Assembly: GCA_030704615.1 (NCBI GenBank)
Contig: CM060732.1
Coordinates: 76,489,053 to 76,553,052 of the forward strand
Direction of reading: 5' to 3'
Length of the DNA: 64,000 nt
Source: Takakia lepidozioides
Taxonomy: Eukaryota; Streptophyta; Takakiopsida; Takakiales; Takakiaceae
In this document: piece after piece, positions 10,733 to 22,640 of the stretch
How positions within the stretch are numbered: position 1 is the first letter of the stretch
Layout of the letters: each line of letters begins with the position of its first letter
Notes under the pieces: model-generated
The model's input: the letters and a program-made list of their open reading frames with translations, nothing else
The model's database searches: none
Told to the model about the DNA's origin: nothing
Program-made: the position numbers and the translations under genes

Positions 10733-13700
10733 CCTTACAAAGAGAAGAGACAAATCAATCATGCGGACAAGAAAGAGACGCAGTTAATTGTGACAGATGA
10801 AACCTTGGAAGGTATTCATGTGAGAGTGTTAATAGACCCTGGGGTAACAGAAAACTTCTTATCTAGAAAGGCTGCCTTGAAACTAGGACTCCCCTTAGAA
10901 AAGAATGAAAGAGATGAAGTAGAAATGCCAAATGGATATACAGAGGCCATTGAGACACTACCTAAAAACATAGAGTTGTCGATTGGTAAATATAGAGAAA
11001 CCTTAGAATGACGAGTGGTCAGACTGGCTCGATATGACGTAATATTAGGCATGTCTTGGATGTAATCTCACAACCCTGAGTCAAAACCCAGAATTGGAAA
11101 ATATGGGGAGATCGAGTGAGGACACCATATCGAAACCTACCATCATTTGTTATAGGTACTACAGCTATATGTACGAAAGACTTATTATTTGTAGGTTTAA
11201 TAAGATACGTGGAAAATCCGAAAAAAGACATGAGTGAGGTCCCTATAGAATTACAGAGTGTATTGAAAGAGTTCAAAGATGTATTTCCAGATGACCTACC
11301 AGCACGGCTTCCGCCAAAAAGAAGAGTAGATCATAAGATTGAGGTTGTTCCAAGTAGTACTCATTCTTGTAAAGTCCCTTATCGATTAGCACCAAACGAG
11401 TTGGAAGAATGTAAGGCTCAAATCGAGGACCTACTATCAAAAGGCTTTATAAGACCAAGTGTATCCCCGTATGGAGCGCCGATGTTGTTTGTGAAGAAAA
11501 AAATTGGAGCAATGCGCATGTGCATTGATTATCGAACACTCAACCAGCAAACAGTGAAGAACAAGTACCCGTTACCACGCATGGACGATCTATTTGACCA
11601 ACTGCGAGGAGCAAAATACTTTATAAAGCTTGATCTGAGGAGTGGATACAACCAAATTTGAATCGCTGATGAAGATGTACATAAGACCGCTTTCCGCACT
11701 AGATATGGACATTTGAATACATGGTTATGCCATTTGGTCTCACCAATGCCCAGCCACATTCATGGGCCTCATGAATGATATATTTCGCTCATACTTAGAT
11801 AAATTTGTGATAGTATTTTTAGATGATATTCTGATGTACAGTAACAGCCTTGTCGAACATAGAAACCACCTCAAACAAGTATTACAAGTTCTCTGTGAGA
11901 ATCAACTATATGCCAAAGCATCTAAATGTGAGTTTGGAAAACAAGAAGTAGATTATCTTAGGCATCGCGTGAGTAGGAAGGGAATTGAGGTAATGAGTGA
12001 GAAAATAGAAGCTATTCAGCAGTGGATAGCCCCTAAAGACATTACCCAATTAAAGAGTTTTCTTGGCCTTACCGGATTCTACAGACGATTTGTACGGGCA
12101 TTCTCAAAGATTGCCCAACCATTGACAAATCTTTTGGACAAAAGAATTAAATGGAAGTGGAGTACAGAAGAGAAGTTAGCATTTCAGGCCTTGAAGGATG
12201 CGTTGCTTCATGCCCTAATCTTAAAATGGTATGATCCGACAAGACTAATCAAGCTCTCGGTAGATGTGTCAGGCTCAGCAGTGGGTGGGGTATTACAACA
12301 AGAATGGGAAGATGGAAGGCACCTAGTGACATATTTTTCTCGCAAATTGTTGCCTGCGGAACAAAATTACCATATAACCGAACGAGAAGAATTGGTCATT
12401 GTTTTGGGTACAAAACATTAGAAGCATTATCTTGGAGACAAAGAGTTCATAGTGGAGACAGACCATAAACCGTTGGTGTATTTGGAGACACAAAAAGATC
12501 TATCGAAGAAACAGATTCATTGGGCGGAGTGACGACAACAATTTAATATGAAGATCGTCTATGTGGAGGGAAACGTCAACTGGCAGATGCAATGACAAGG
12601 ATGTCGCGCATGAACACATTGACAGAAATCAACATTCAACCCGATTGGTGGAATAAGATAGCGACGACTTCTAAAGATGATGGGGAGATCGTGGACACTA
12701 AAAAGAAGGGCAAAGTGACAGAAGTTCGAGGGTTGGTATTCAAGGAAGGTAAACTTTGGATCCCTGATGAACCTGCATTGAAGACAGAAGTCTAGTTTGA
12801 AGCTCATGATACGGCGATAGCAGGACATGTTGGAGTTGAAAAAACATTCGAACAACTAAAACGTACATTTTATTGGCCGCGGATGCGAGACGAGGTGGAG
12901 GCGTACGTTCGAAGTTGCATGAGATGTCAACAAAACAAGTCAACAAACCGCAAGCCAGCAGGTCTTTTACAACCACTACCAGTACCAAACAGACGTTGGG
13001 AACATATGAGCATGGATTTAGTTTGTGAGTTACCTCAAACCTCATCGGGATACGACACTATAGTGGTCTTTGTAGACAAATTGAGTAAGATGATATACAT
13101 CCGTCCCATAGAAAATCCGTCACTGCACCTGAACTAGCTCGACTATATCTGGAAGCGGTCTATTCTCATTATGGGCTATCTAAAGTTCTCATTACTGACA
13201 TGGGTACCCAATTTACTAGCTTGTTTTGGAAAAGCTTATTTGGTCTTTTTAAAACCAAATTAGCTATGTCAACAGCCTATCATCCGGAGTCAGATGGACA
13301 TACAGAGCGAGCAAATCGTACAATTAAAGACATGTTGCGGGCCTTTACGTTAGAAGAACAAGAAGAGTGAGATTGGTTATTACCATTGGTAGAATTTTCA
13401 TAGAATAACTCGGTCAACGCGTCAACGAAAGAAACTCCTTTCTTTTTGATGTATGATGAACACCCAAATGTGCCAACAACTCTTACGAAGTTCAATTTAT
13501 CAAAAGAGGAGTTATCCAAGGTAGCCGCGACTAACGCATTTGTGCAACAAATTCGACGGGGAGTACGTCAAGCTAAAGAGAAGCTGATGGTTGTCCAAAA
13601 TCGCCAAAAGCAGTATGCAAATGCACGTCGATGGGATGAGGAGTTTGCAGTTAGGGATCAAATGTGGTTGTCTACAACCAATTTACACATCATTGGATCG

Positions 13701-14013
13701 CGAAAACTAGGGGCACGATTCATTGGTCTTTTTTCGATCATTAAACGCATTGGAGCAGTAGCATACAAGCTGGAGTTACCACCACATATGAAGATATACT
13801 CGGTGTTTCACGTTTCTTTACTACGTCGTTACGAACCTCGACCATCAATATTCAAAGATAATCAAGAACCACAACCTTTACCAGAGTTCATAGACGGAAA
13901 TGAAGAGTGGGAGATCGACCGTGTTCTGAAAAAATGCATATACAAACGAGGGCGACATGAGGTGTTGGAGTATTTGGTTTTATGGAAAGGATTTCCATTA
14001 TATGAAGCTATCT
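10733..14013 (+). pseudogene. pol of the chromovirus: PR-RT-RNaseH-IN-chromodomain (broken)
   Basis: Domains in order. Protease near 10820-10890, with LIDPGVTENFLS where family members usually have D-S-G. Reverse transcriptase 11290-12100, with [20 protein letters not shown] and the catalytic VIVFLDDILMYS near 11810. RNaseH 12190-12480. Integrase zinc finger 12806-12945 (H-H and CMRCQQ), then the catalytic region with MDLVCE, ITDMGTQF and HTERANRTIKD. C-terminal chromodomain 13905-14010 (WEIDRVLKK, YLVLWKGF). In-frame stops interrupt near 11009, 11063, 11659, 12419, 12531, 12793, 13368 and 13401, plus frameshifts such as one near 13125. Most stops look like single transitions from Arg, Trp or Gln codons. 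Confidence 0.92.
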
Positions 14014-14093
14014 GAGAACCGTGCAAAATCTCGCAAATGCTCAATTGGCAATTCAAGCTTTTGAAAATTCGAACAACGAGGACGTTGCTTCTT

Positions 14094-14107
14094 GAAAGAG
14101 GAGAGGA
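14094..14107 (+). other. Polypurine tract
   Basis: AAAGAGGAGAGGA-type purine run directly before the 3' LTR, where plus-strand DNA synthesis is primed. Confidence 0.8.
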
Positions 14108-14108
14108 T

Positions 14109-14483
14109 TATAACAAGGTAGAATCTAGAAGGTTCTAGATTGAGGAGGAAAGTTCCCTAGAAGTTTCCAGAATAACTAGGAAGGATCCTAAGAAGTTTGA
14201 CTTAAGGAAGTTTGACTTGAGGCTCTCAAGTCAAACCTCTAAGATATTCATATTATGGAGAGTATGTCAAATCTTTGATAAAGTCATATTGTAGAGAATA
14301 TGTCAAACCTAGGAAGGTTGACTTTAGGAAGCTTTGACTTGAGGCTCTCAAGTCAAACATTTAAAATAATCATGTTGTAAAGGATATATAAACCTGCAAT
14401 AAAAGCCTAGAAGGCATCGAGTTGTTTTGGGAAAAAGTTGAGAAGTACTTCTATTCTAGTTTGTGTAGATCCTGGGTGTTACA
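14109..14483 (+). repeat. 3' LTR of the chromovirus
   Basis: Begins TATAACAAGG (a G-to-A change from the TG of the 5' LTR) and ends GGGTGTTACA. It contains the same palindrome near 14122-14141 and a TATATAAACC box near 14384. It lacks one internal repeat module of the 5' LTR. CCACC follows at 14484-14488. Confidence 0.92.
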
Positions 14484-15205
14484 CCACCTCCAACATGGAA
14501 TCTCGTTCTTGAATGGTGTTTGGCGCTCTTCAACAACCTTAATCTAAGTTGAGTGAGTGTGAGAGGGTGACCAAGGTATTGCATGGATTCGATGTACTTC
14601 ACAAGCAATTCTTCTTTTGCTTCTGATAGTGTGGCTTTCGTGCCCCTCTTCCTACTTAACGTGACTCCATACAAATGATTACGGAGACTTGTCACAGGTA
14701 TACCCCAATTCCTTGAAGCAGTTCGAATTGGCATGCCAGATTCTACACCTGACATAGCAGCTGCCAATGACAGTGTGCTTCAGTTCCTATTTTTCTTCAC
14801 TTTCACGGTAACACTGCGTTTTGCTCGAGGCTTCGGTGGGACCTGTTCGTCAACGTTGACGTCTCGGGCAGGTGAAGTCCTATGCTCGGATGGATACTCC
14901 TTCATCACGTTATCTCCCTGACCACATTTTTGAAACATGACTTCCTCCTCTCCTTGTGCACACTCCTCCCCTTGTGCCCACTGAAAATTAGGATCCGGAT
15001 CACTCTCGCTCTCTGAATTCTCTCTGTAAGGTCGGTGCAAGCTCTCTCGAGCTCCTTCTCGTTCGTCTTCATTACTGTCTGTTTCTGACTCAACTTCAAC
15101 ACATGCAGGATTGAACTTTAGAGGTTTTGGTAATACTTGAGAATTGTCGCCTTGTAACTTAGTGTCCGGCAGTAACCGAAAAGACGGGCCTCCCTCCCCT
15201 GCCAT
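14484..15205 (-). pseudogene. pogo/Tigger-type transposase, N-terminal half
   Basis: Minus strand. An acidic leader starts at the ATG at 15205 (MAGEGGPSFRLLPD). A stop at about 14780 is followed by SRNWGIPVTSLRNHLYG, a helix-turn-helix of the psq class, and then an HTH_Tnp_Tc5-like stretch (EAKEELLVKYIES) near 14600. It ends at the chromovirus 3' LTR; the catalytic half resumes at 8530. The transposon's own terminal repeats were not found by eye. Confidence 0.8.
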
Positions 15206-15562
15206 GTCCTACGTTATGCTTGAATCTAGTATTCCAACGACAAACTCTCATGCAATGTTTCGCAAATGGCTTGTCTTACTATCATATTATCTCACTTAGT
15301 GTTTTTGAAATGGCCCTGGTGAGTTTTGAATTTGGATTGCAATTAATGGGATAACTGGCCACTCCCATGCAATAACAAATGACAGCTGTTTTTGAAATTG
15401 AACCGATTTGTTTCTTATTCTAACATCTTAAGAAAGTAAATGTGCCTAACTATGCCTTAATGTGTTGCCTAAATAAAAAAAGATTTGGCTTGATGCCATA
15501 TCATGAATGGATTGTACTTGTGGGACCAAGTGCTCACTTAGTGTGTACAATATGGCCACTTA
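15206..15562. other. Spacer between Tigger relic and Harbinger element
   Basis: About 350 bases without a gene. The last three bases (TTA, 15560-15562) are the left target duplication of the Harbinger element. Confidence 0.6.
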
Positions 15563-15579
15563 GGCCCCGGCCGCACCTG
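15563..15579 (+). repeat. Left terminal inverted repeat of Harbinger element
   Basis: 17 bp, perfect match to the right repeat; weaker similarity extends inward (GCTGCTAAGC against GCCGGTTAGC). Preceded by TTA. Confidence 0.93.
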
Positions 15580-15799
15580 GCTGCTAAGCGGCTTGCTAAG
15601 CTAGCTACCAGCCGTTAACGGCGTGGTGACGGTCGCACTTGCCCATTACAACCCCCGCTAGTTAGCGGGCTCCTAGCTGCTGTTAAAGCTGACGTAGGGG
15701 TTCCTCCGAAATTTAGCACGTCCTCCCCCAAGGTGGTAAATCGCGGTCACCGACTAAAAATCGGGCAGTCGATCTTGCGCGCAACAGAGGTATGCAGCG

Positions 15800-15960
15800 A
15801 CTCCCCTTCCCTGCGATCTCTTCCCTGCGATCTCTCCCTTTCTCCCTCCCTGCCCCTCTTCCCTCTCTCTCTGCCTCCCTCTCTTTCATCATCTCTCTCA
15901 ATCCATCTCCTTCTATTCTTGTTCTTTCTTGTTTTTTGTTTTTGTTTTTGGTTGTTTGTG
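15800..15960 (+). repeat. Pyrimidine-rich low-complexity tract
   Basis: Long CT-rich run (CCCTCTCT-type), then a T-rich run. It produces spurious Arg/Glu-rich open frames on the minus strand. It lies in the left subterminal part of the Harbinger element. Confidence 0.75.
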
Positions 15961-16486
15961 TATTCATGGGGTGGGTGACTGCACAGCAAGGAGCGCGGGG
16001 CGGGCGCGAGCAAGTCACCGGCGACCGCAGCTCAGTCAATGCAACTCGTTCGCAATTCAGTGAGTGCCATTTACATAGTGCTTTGTGTTTTCCACATGGA
16101 GTGCTTTGTGGCTGGTGCAATGGGCTTCCCTCCTGTTGTTCTTGTGGTCTCCACTGTTGGCGTCAGGCTTGAATTGAGGAATTGATCCACGCTCAGTCTT
16201 TGGGCAGCTGTTGGCTAGGCTTGTTGTTGGTTTCTTCTGTTTGAGAGGTGCTGGATCAATTGCCATGTTGTATATGTACAGGTGGTTGTCCGGTTGTATT
16301 GATTTATTGTCACTTGCCATTAAAGTGGGTTAAATGACAATGAACATCATTGTTGGGTCTACTTAGTGGCTGGCTTACAATATCTGAAGCAAACATCCAA
16401 GCCAAGAACGATAGTAGATAGTGAAATGTCCAGGGATGGTGTGATTGACTTAAAAACTGATGAGGTCCAAACTTGCCAAAACAGAT

Positions 16487-18065
16487 TGTACTCATAAGAC
16501 GTTGTTTGCCGTAGCCTTGTGGCCATTGACCCCGCGCCCAGTTTGAGTGGGAACAAAAGGAACAGAACCTACCTCCGTCAGGGGCTGACGTTGGTAGTAA
16601 GACTTACCATCATATAAGGAATTAATCCGGGTTTTCCAGATATCCTCTAGAAAACCCTTCACACAAGCATCAATCTGCTGTGTGTGATTTGCCCAAAAAC
16701 TAGGCCTCAGGAGGGCCTGGGCTTTTGGCTCAGCCTCGAGACTTTCAAAGTTGGTAAACAGGGGTACAGGCACAATTCCCTTGATAGAATTGAAGAGAGC
16801 GTCTCCTTGGTGAGAGAACCCCGGACGAGTCTCCCCTATGCCTGCAAAGTCATCCGCAAACATAAGGGCTGGCATGGTGGTATCACCCACCCTTAACCCA
16901 AATCCTTCACTTTCCACATCCTCGAGGAGTTGATTGATGAAAACATTGAAGAGCAGAGGGGAGAGAGTACATCCTTGAGCTACACCTTGGTCTATGTCAA
17001 AGAAGTTGGACTTCTGTCCGTTAACAGTGACACAGCTTTTGGTGTGAGCATACAAGTTGTGGACAACTCTCCACATCTTTCCCTTGATCCCACAAGACCA
17101 GAGGCGGAACCATAGGCCATCTCTCCACACTGTGTCATAAGCCTTTTTGACATCCAGGAAAAAAACATAAGTGGGTTTCCCTTCTTTTTTCCTTCCCTGA
17201 ATAATCTGGCTTAGAGTGAAGATATGATCCACAGAGCCCCTGTTTCGCCGAAAGCCAGCTTGGCCTTCGTGGAAACAAGCTCTAGACTCCAGATCAACCT
17301 CGAGACGAGTACTTATAACTCTGCAGAATGTCTTGCCAACAGCATTGAGGAGCGTGATGCCACGGTAGTTCCCCGGTTCTTCTCTGTCACCCTTCTTGTA
17401 TAGACTGACAATGACCCCCTGTCGCCAGCGAAAGGGGATCATTTCAGACTTCCAGATAAGGTTAAAGAGGAGAACTAGGGCCTCTATCATGGATCGCCAC
17501 CGTGCTTGAGCTCGTTGACATTACCATCAGGTCCACCAGCTTTATATCCATTTAAATGTTCAATTGCTTCCACAATCTCAGAAGAACTAATGGGAGCGTT
17601 ATAAGCCATTGAAATATACTCCAGTTCATCAGGGCTGTTTTGAATCATAGGAACAATTTTTCCAACTGTGTCCCTCCATCCAGCAGAAGACCCCTCACTG
17701 TTAGACCTAGAAGTTCTGCCAAAGATACTGTAGTGGTTTTCAAAGGTTTTGACAATGTCAACCGATGAAGTCACCACTGCACCTTTAGATATGCCCAATA
17801 GAGACAGACAGACAGCAACAGAGACTAGAGTAGCACGATTACTCATTTCAAGTTTAAATTGGAAAAAATACCTCAACTTGCCGACAACCTGCCAGTGTTG
17901 CTGCCTGGACCAGTGCTCTTGCAATAGGGTGGGATGTTGTCCGCTCAACACTAGCAGCCAAAGACAGCAAATCCCTCTATGTCCATTTTGGAGCTCTGGG
18001 ACATGAGAACCAATATCCCACCTAAGAAAACGGAAAGTGACATAGGGGCACACGAAGAACATCAT
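16487..18065 (-). mobile_element. LINE copy with reverse transcriptase, inside Harbinger
   Basis: Minus-strand non-LTR retrotransposon, 5'-truncated. The linker region (17990-17490) has NGYKAGGPDG, the lead-in to reverse transcriptase. After a frame change near 17490 the RT continues from 17490 to 16492 with GVIVSLYKKGD, NYRGITLLNAVGK, FFLDVKKAYDTVW, GVAQGCTLSPLLFNVF and the catalytic ALMFADDF. The 3' end at 16487 carries the shared tail (GGCCACAAGGCTACGGCAAA, then CTTATGAGTACA). The endonuclease domain is missing; a related copy at 61545-62625 keeps it but lost the RT. Confidence 0.9.
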
Positions 18066-18742
18066 GCCCTTATTGCAACAACATTCCAGGACAACACATG
18101 CAAATGGTGGCTACAAATTATTCAACAAGACTCTCTTGTAGTTCTAGGTTGTCAAATGGATTTCTCTAAAGATCTCTTCCTTTTTCTCTCTTTCTCAGGG
18201 CCCCGTGTGGGCGTTGTCAAGTTTCTTCATTTTCACTTGCCTTCCAGAATATACAGCAACTGGCAGTGCACAGCCCCACATGCCCCATCTCACCAGTACA
18301 GTGTAGGTATCAGAATCAGTGTTCTACTATGTTATGTAGTTTACTCCGTGATCCAATTGTCCATGGCTAAGCAATTTCCGAACCCAGATGATTTGAAGTC
18401 CACTGTCAACTCAGTGTTAGTATCCCACAGGGACTATACACTATTGGCCAAAGTCCTCATGGAAAGCCCTCTCTTGGGTCCACTGGTTTTTAAGGGTCTT
18501 CTATGCAGCGGTTGCTAGATGTGCTACTTTGTCCCATGGGTCCTTGGGGGCTCCCTGTGGACTTTATACAAATTCTTTCTTCCTCATGCAACGGTTTGGT
18601 TTGTTATTTGGTTTCCGGTGTTCTAGTGTGTCCCATCACCCCTTTGACCTCCCTTGGACATAACAATGTTCTTCTTTCTTCGTCTCTTTCTATATGTTTG
18701 GAAGCTGAAAGTGGGGGGTTGGGGGGCGCAACAAAGTCCACC

Positions 18743-19656
18743 ATGTTTGCATCCACAACGTCTGATAGCACCGGCAGTGGCCATGTGAGCTCCAAAAAGC
18801 GAGCCAGAGACAAGAACTGGACGGCTATGGAGGTACATGTGTTAGCTGTCGCAAAGCGCCATGAGTGGGAGGCTTGGAATCGCAAGGTGTGAGCGGGCGG
18901 GACGTTGCTGGGTGCACCACCAAGTGGCAGCATTTGTGCAAGCAGTACAAAGACATCCGGGGGCACCAACTCAATGCCACCGGCAACCAAGACTACTTCA
19001 CGATGAGTGTCGATGAGCGCGTGGCGTTGGGACTTCCGAAGTCCTTCGCCAGGGACCTCTTTGAGGACATGAACTTCCCGGCTGAGCGTGCGTGCAACGC
19101 TCCCAAAGTGACATCAGCGAGCTTGAGGGTAACACCAATTGTTGCTCCTTTGCCCCCTGTAGACATAGATACATCGTTGCCTCATATGGAAGAGGAAGTA
19201 CTACCCTATGCTAATAATGAGGCTGCACCTGCTCTACCATCATTGGATGGGGTGGCCCATGTGCGGGTAGAGCATGATGAGGCGCCGATTCTTGCACGGG
19301 GTCGGCCTCCAGTGATGGGCTGGGAGAGGTATACCAACACCTCTCCCACACCTTTTACCAATTCGGAGGGTAAGAAAAAGAAGGGAAGCACAACCAGTGC
19401 CGATCTACTCAAGGCCTTCAAGGAAGGGAATGAAGGTTTGTTCAAAAATATGGAGGAGGATAGGAAGGAGAGAATGGACAGGTTTGCCAAATCTTTTCAA
19501 CTTCAAGATAACATCTTTAAATTTGAGGTTGAAAAAGCTAGAGCAACCTTAGCTACAGAGCAGGCAACTTCAGGTAACCAGCGCACCATGGTGTCGCATT
19601 TTGGAAAGCTCGTTGAGCATTTTGGAAAGCTAGTTGAGAAGAAAGATGACGCCTAG
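18743..19656 (+). pseudogene. Harbinger Myb/SANT-like accessory protein (one frameshift)
   Basis: The second protein of PIF/Harbinger elements, which binds DNA and helps the transposase enter the nucleus and act. The ATG at 18743 opens MFASTTSDSTGSG. A SANT-like trihelix starts with RDKNWTAMEVHVLAVAKRHE. The frame meets TGA at 18890-18892 and continues in another frame (GCTTKWQHLCKQYKDIRGHQ), ending at 19656 after a Lys/Glu-rich coiled-coil tail with a repeated HFGKLVE. A one-base indel in the middle of the DNA-binding domain makes this copy unlikely to work. Confidence 0.8.
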
Positions 19657-21140
19657 GGATATAGGGGATGACGCCTAGAAAGATACAGAATATGCAATCA
19701 AATAACAGAACAAGCTGCATGTGACATATTCAAGTTGCTCTGTTTGTTTAAAGAGACAACTCTGACATTTTTGATAGATGTTTTTGTATCTCATACTTGT
19801 ATTCATGCAACTGTGCTTTGAAGTACTGGACCTGACTGCTATGTTTCCTCATTAGACCCTTTTGCAGTGGCTGTGGGTTGTGTATTGTGCCAGACGCTCC
19901 ATTGTCAATTTCAACATGTGATATCAGACCTTCAAGTGTGAACACACTTGAATCCACGGCCATGGATCCAAGACAAAAACAGGGCCAGAACTGGCCCCAT
20001 AAACCTTGATACATAGATAGGCTACATCCAGGGTCATAGCAATGTGCACAATGGCCTCTACGTCCCTTTGAGTTTGGTTCATAAATGCACACTATATCTC
20101 ATTCCTGAATGCAGGTGCTTCTCAAAATGGTGGCCAGTTGTCATTGATCCTTCCAGATGACAAGAATGAGCCTATCAAAATTGGGAATTTCTGATAGCTT
20201 CAACTAGAGACCATGAATGCAGAGCTCCATTAGCATTGTCATGTACAACTGGTGTTGTACCCCAAAATCTGAAAATCCACACCATTGTTCTAAATCTGGT
20301 CTGAGGGCCACTTAATACATGCCACCAACATGTGGCGGGACTAATTTGGTCTTTTGTCCTGTGGATACTTTAGACATGGGCTGTCAATGGAAAATTAATG
20401 TCGTTTACAACATTAATGTCTGGATTGTATCTCCAGTTGCTTAAACCATTGTTGATCTTCCTGACAAAGTATGAGAGTTTCTATGTGACTCATGATATAG
20501 TTTAGGGAGTATAGGTGACCAATTTGAACAATACAAAAGCACCAAAAGCACCTCATACTGTCAGTGTGTTGTGTTGTTTGAACACAGGTTGTTCACAAAC
20601 AACTCCTGTCATTTGAAAGATGCTTGTAGCTATGGTGGTGGTATCCTTGTTTGAGTGTGGCTGTAATTGATGCTACAGCTGTCTGGTTACCTGTTATGCT
20701 TTCCACAGAGAAGTCCAACATCACCTGACTTCACACATAAGTGCACAAACCAGGTCAAACTTGTTTCCCAAAGTAAAGAATGCTAGTTGAGGCCCAGGAT
20801 GAAGGCATTAGAGAATGTAGGAAGATCCAGCACCTTGTTTCTGGGAGTGAGAGGCTGCCTGAAGAAGAGGGAACAACCACTACCTTTGTGGGGCCTCACT
20901 CCAGTAGTTCAACTTACCTCAGCCTTCCTAGATCCCCACTAGAAAGCCCTTCACAGAGGCATTATCAACAGCAGCCTCCTAGTCAACCCCCACAATCTCT
21001 CAGCCCAACATCATCCCCAGCTTTTAAACATAGCTTATGAGCATTGCTTGATCTGAAGATTTCCCGTCTGAAACATGGTTCACAAACATCAGAAACGAAC
21101 ATTTCAACATGCAAAAAGTAAGCCTGCATAGAGCACACAG

Positions 21141-22484
21141 TCATGTGTTGATGACGTGGTTGCAAAATATCGCCCTCAAATCAGCACCAACTGTATGGCC
21201 CCTATTGACAACTGGTTCTTGACTGTGGGCAACTCGATCACGCTCCATGATGGCTGCCATGGCATCCATCTCATTGTAGATGCCCTCGAAGTCAACTTCC
21301 TTGAAATCAACCAAAAGATTATATAGGATGCAGCAGGCATGAATAACCTGGGGCAAGAAATCAATGTCAAGTTCGCTCCTCCAACCCACCTCTTTGAAGG
21401 TACCTTTCATTCGACCAAAGGCAATCTCCGAGAAAATTCTTGCCTTTGACAATTGGTGATTGAAGACGGTTTTGGCTCTAGAGAGGACTGGAGCATTGGG
21501 AGCTCTTTTGTAACTAGGGATGAGCCAGGGGAGGGCAGGGTAGACTGCATCACCAATAAGGAGTGGTGGGATCTCGTGTCCATTGACATTCTCACCACGC
21601 AAAAGAGTGCCCTGTGACGCAGGATAGAAAAGGGGGGAGTTCCGTAACACCCTAGAGTCGTTCATACTGCCGGGCTCTCCAACATAGATATCTACAAACT
21701 TTGCATCTGGATCCACGACCCCTTGTAGAACCATTGAATAGTAACCATTTCTGTTCCTGTAATCAAATTTGATGTCATTGTTGGGGGCCTTGATTCTCAT
21801 CTGTGTACAATCAATTGCACCAACAACATTCGGAATCCCTGATCTCTTCTCGTTTTCAAGCATCGATTTCTTGAGAGTCTCACCTCCTTGCCACTGCAGG
21901 TGGTGACCCAGGACAGAGATAATGGCAGGGACCACTTGTTGCAAAAGCTCATACAGAGTTGAACAACCAATTCCAAAAGCCTCGGTAATTTCTATTGTTG
22001 TGGCTGCCCACAGTAGTTTATAAAGCACTGCCCCTACTCTCATCGGTACAGGTAAGCTCCTCCGGTACCTAGTATCCTGCATCTGTATAACCGGTGCAAG
22101 GGCATTGCACAACCAATCGAATGTGCCTGCACTCATCTTCATAATCTGCAGCCATCTCTCGTCATCATATTGCAAAAGAAAGTCCTCAAACCAAGCTCTC
22201 GATCTGTGCTTGACCCACATCCCTGAAGACACACCACCTCTCGGCTTGTAGTTCCTAATGGTCCAGAACTGGCGCTGCAAAAAACTCCTACATGCAAGGA
22301 GTAACATATCTGGATCGTCCTCCTTGGCTAGGTCAATATCATGACGAAGCAGAGTCGGTCGTGCCTCTTGTGGGCGTCTCATCCCAAACAACTCTGGAGC
22401 CTGATCGAGCATGAACTGTATAAAGACAAGAATCTCTCCCATGGCAATAGCCAATTCGTTTGTCATATTGAAGTTTGAACTCAA
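21141..22484 (-). CDS. PIF/Harbinger DDE transposase (intact frame)
   Basis: 447-residue open frame with no stop. It fits the DDE_Tnp_4 family that cuts and pastes PIF/Harbinger elements at TWA sites. Visible motifs: an N-terminal WFEDFLLQYDDERWLQIMKM region; GCSTLYELLQQVVPAI (helix-turn-helix); VVGAIDCTQMRIKAP with the first catalytic Asp; VDIYVGEPGSMNDSRVLRNS; LIGDAVYPALPWLIPSYK with the second Asp; and ARIFSEIAFGRMKGTFKEV with the catalytic Glu. Length is normal. It is read opposite to the Myb-like partner, as is common. The frame is the best preserved transposon gene in the window. Confidence 0.92.
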   Translation of the reverse strand: MSSNFNMTNELAIAMGEILVFIQFMLDQAPELFGMRRPQEARPTLLRHDIDLAKEDDPDMLLLACRSFLQRQFWTIRNYKPRGGVSSGMWVKHRSRAWFEDFLLQYDDERWLQIMKMSAGTFDWLCNALAPVIQMQDTRYRRSLPVPMRVGAVLYKLLWAATTIEITEAFGIGCSTLYELLQQVVPAIISVLGHHLQWQGGETLKKSMLENEKRSGIPNVVGAIDCTQMRIKAPNNDIKFDYRNRNGYYSMVLQGVVDPDAKFVDIYVGEPGSMNDSRVLRNSPLFYPASQGTLLRGENVNGHEIPPLLIGDAVYPALPWLIPSYKRAPNAPVLSRAKTVFNHQLSKARIFSEIAFGRMKGTFKEVGWRSELDIDFLPQVIHACCILYNLLVDFKEVDFEGIYNEMDAMAAIMERDRVAHSQEPVVNRGHTVGADLRAIFCNHVINT

Positions 22485-22640
22485 GAACCAGCAACACCTC
22501 TACTAGGGCAGTATTTAGATTGGCATCTTCTATGACTCCAACTTTGACAATGAACCCTGTAGATATGAGCATTCCAATGCTTGAGAACACATCTCAAGAT
22601 GGATATCATACATCACTAACTTAGCTTGATCCACAGTATG

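Larger units (their letters stand above)
8531..14483 (+). mobile_element. Ty3/gypsy chromovirus LTR retrotransposon, decayed
   Basis: A structurally complete 5953-bp element: 5' LTR 8531-8946, primer-binding site 8948-8960, gag from 9599, protease-RT-RNaseH-integrase-chromodomain order, purine tract 14094-14107, 3' LTR 14109-14483, and CCACC duplications on both sides. Gag-pol order with integrase after RNaseH marks Ty3/gypsy; the C-terminal chromodomain marks the chromovirus branch. Many stops and several frameshifts make it non-autonomous. It sits inside a Tigger-type transposase gene, so it arrived later than that element. Confidence 0.95.

Noticed and set aside
15713-16120. Arg/Glu-rich open frames on the minus strand
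   Set aside because: They come from the pyrimidine-rich tract and have no family features.
16684-17115. Plus-strand open frames
   Set aside because: Shadows of the LINE reverse transcriptase on the minus strand.
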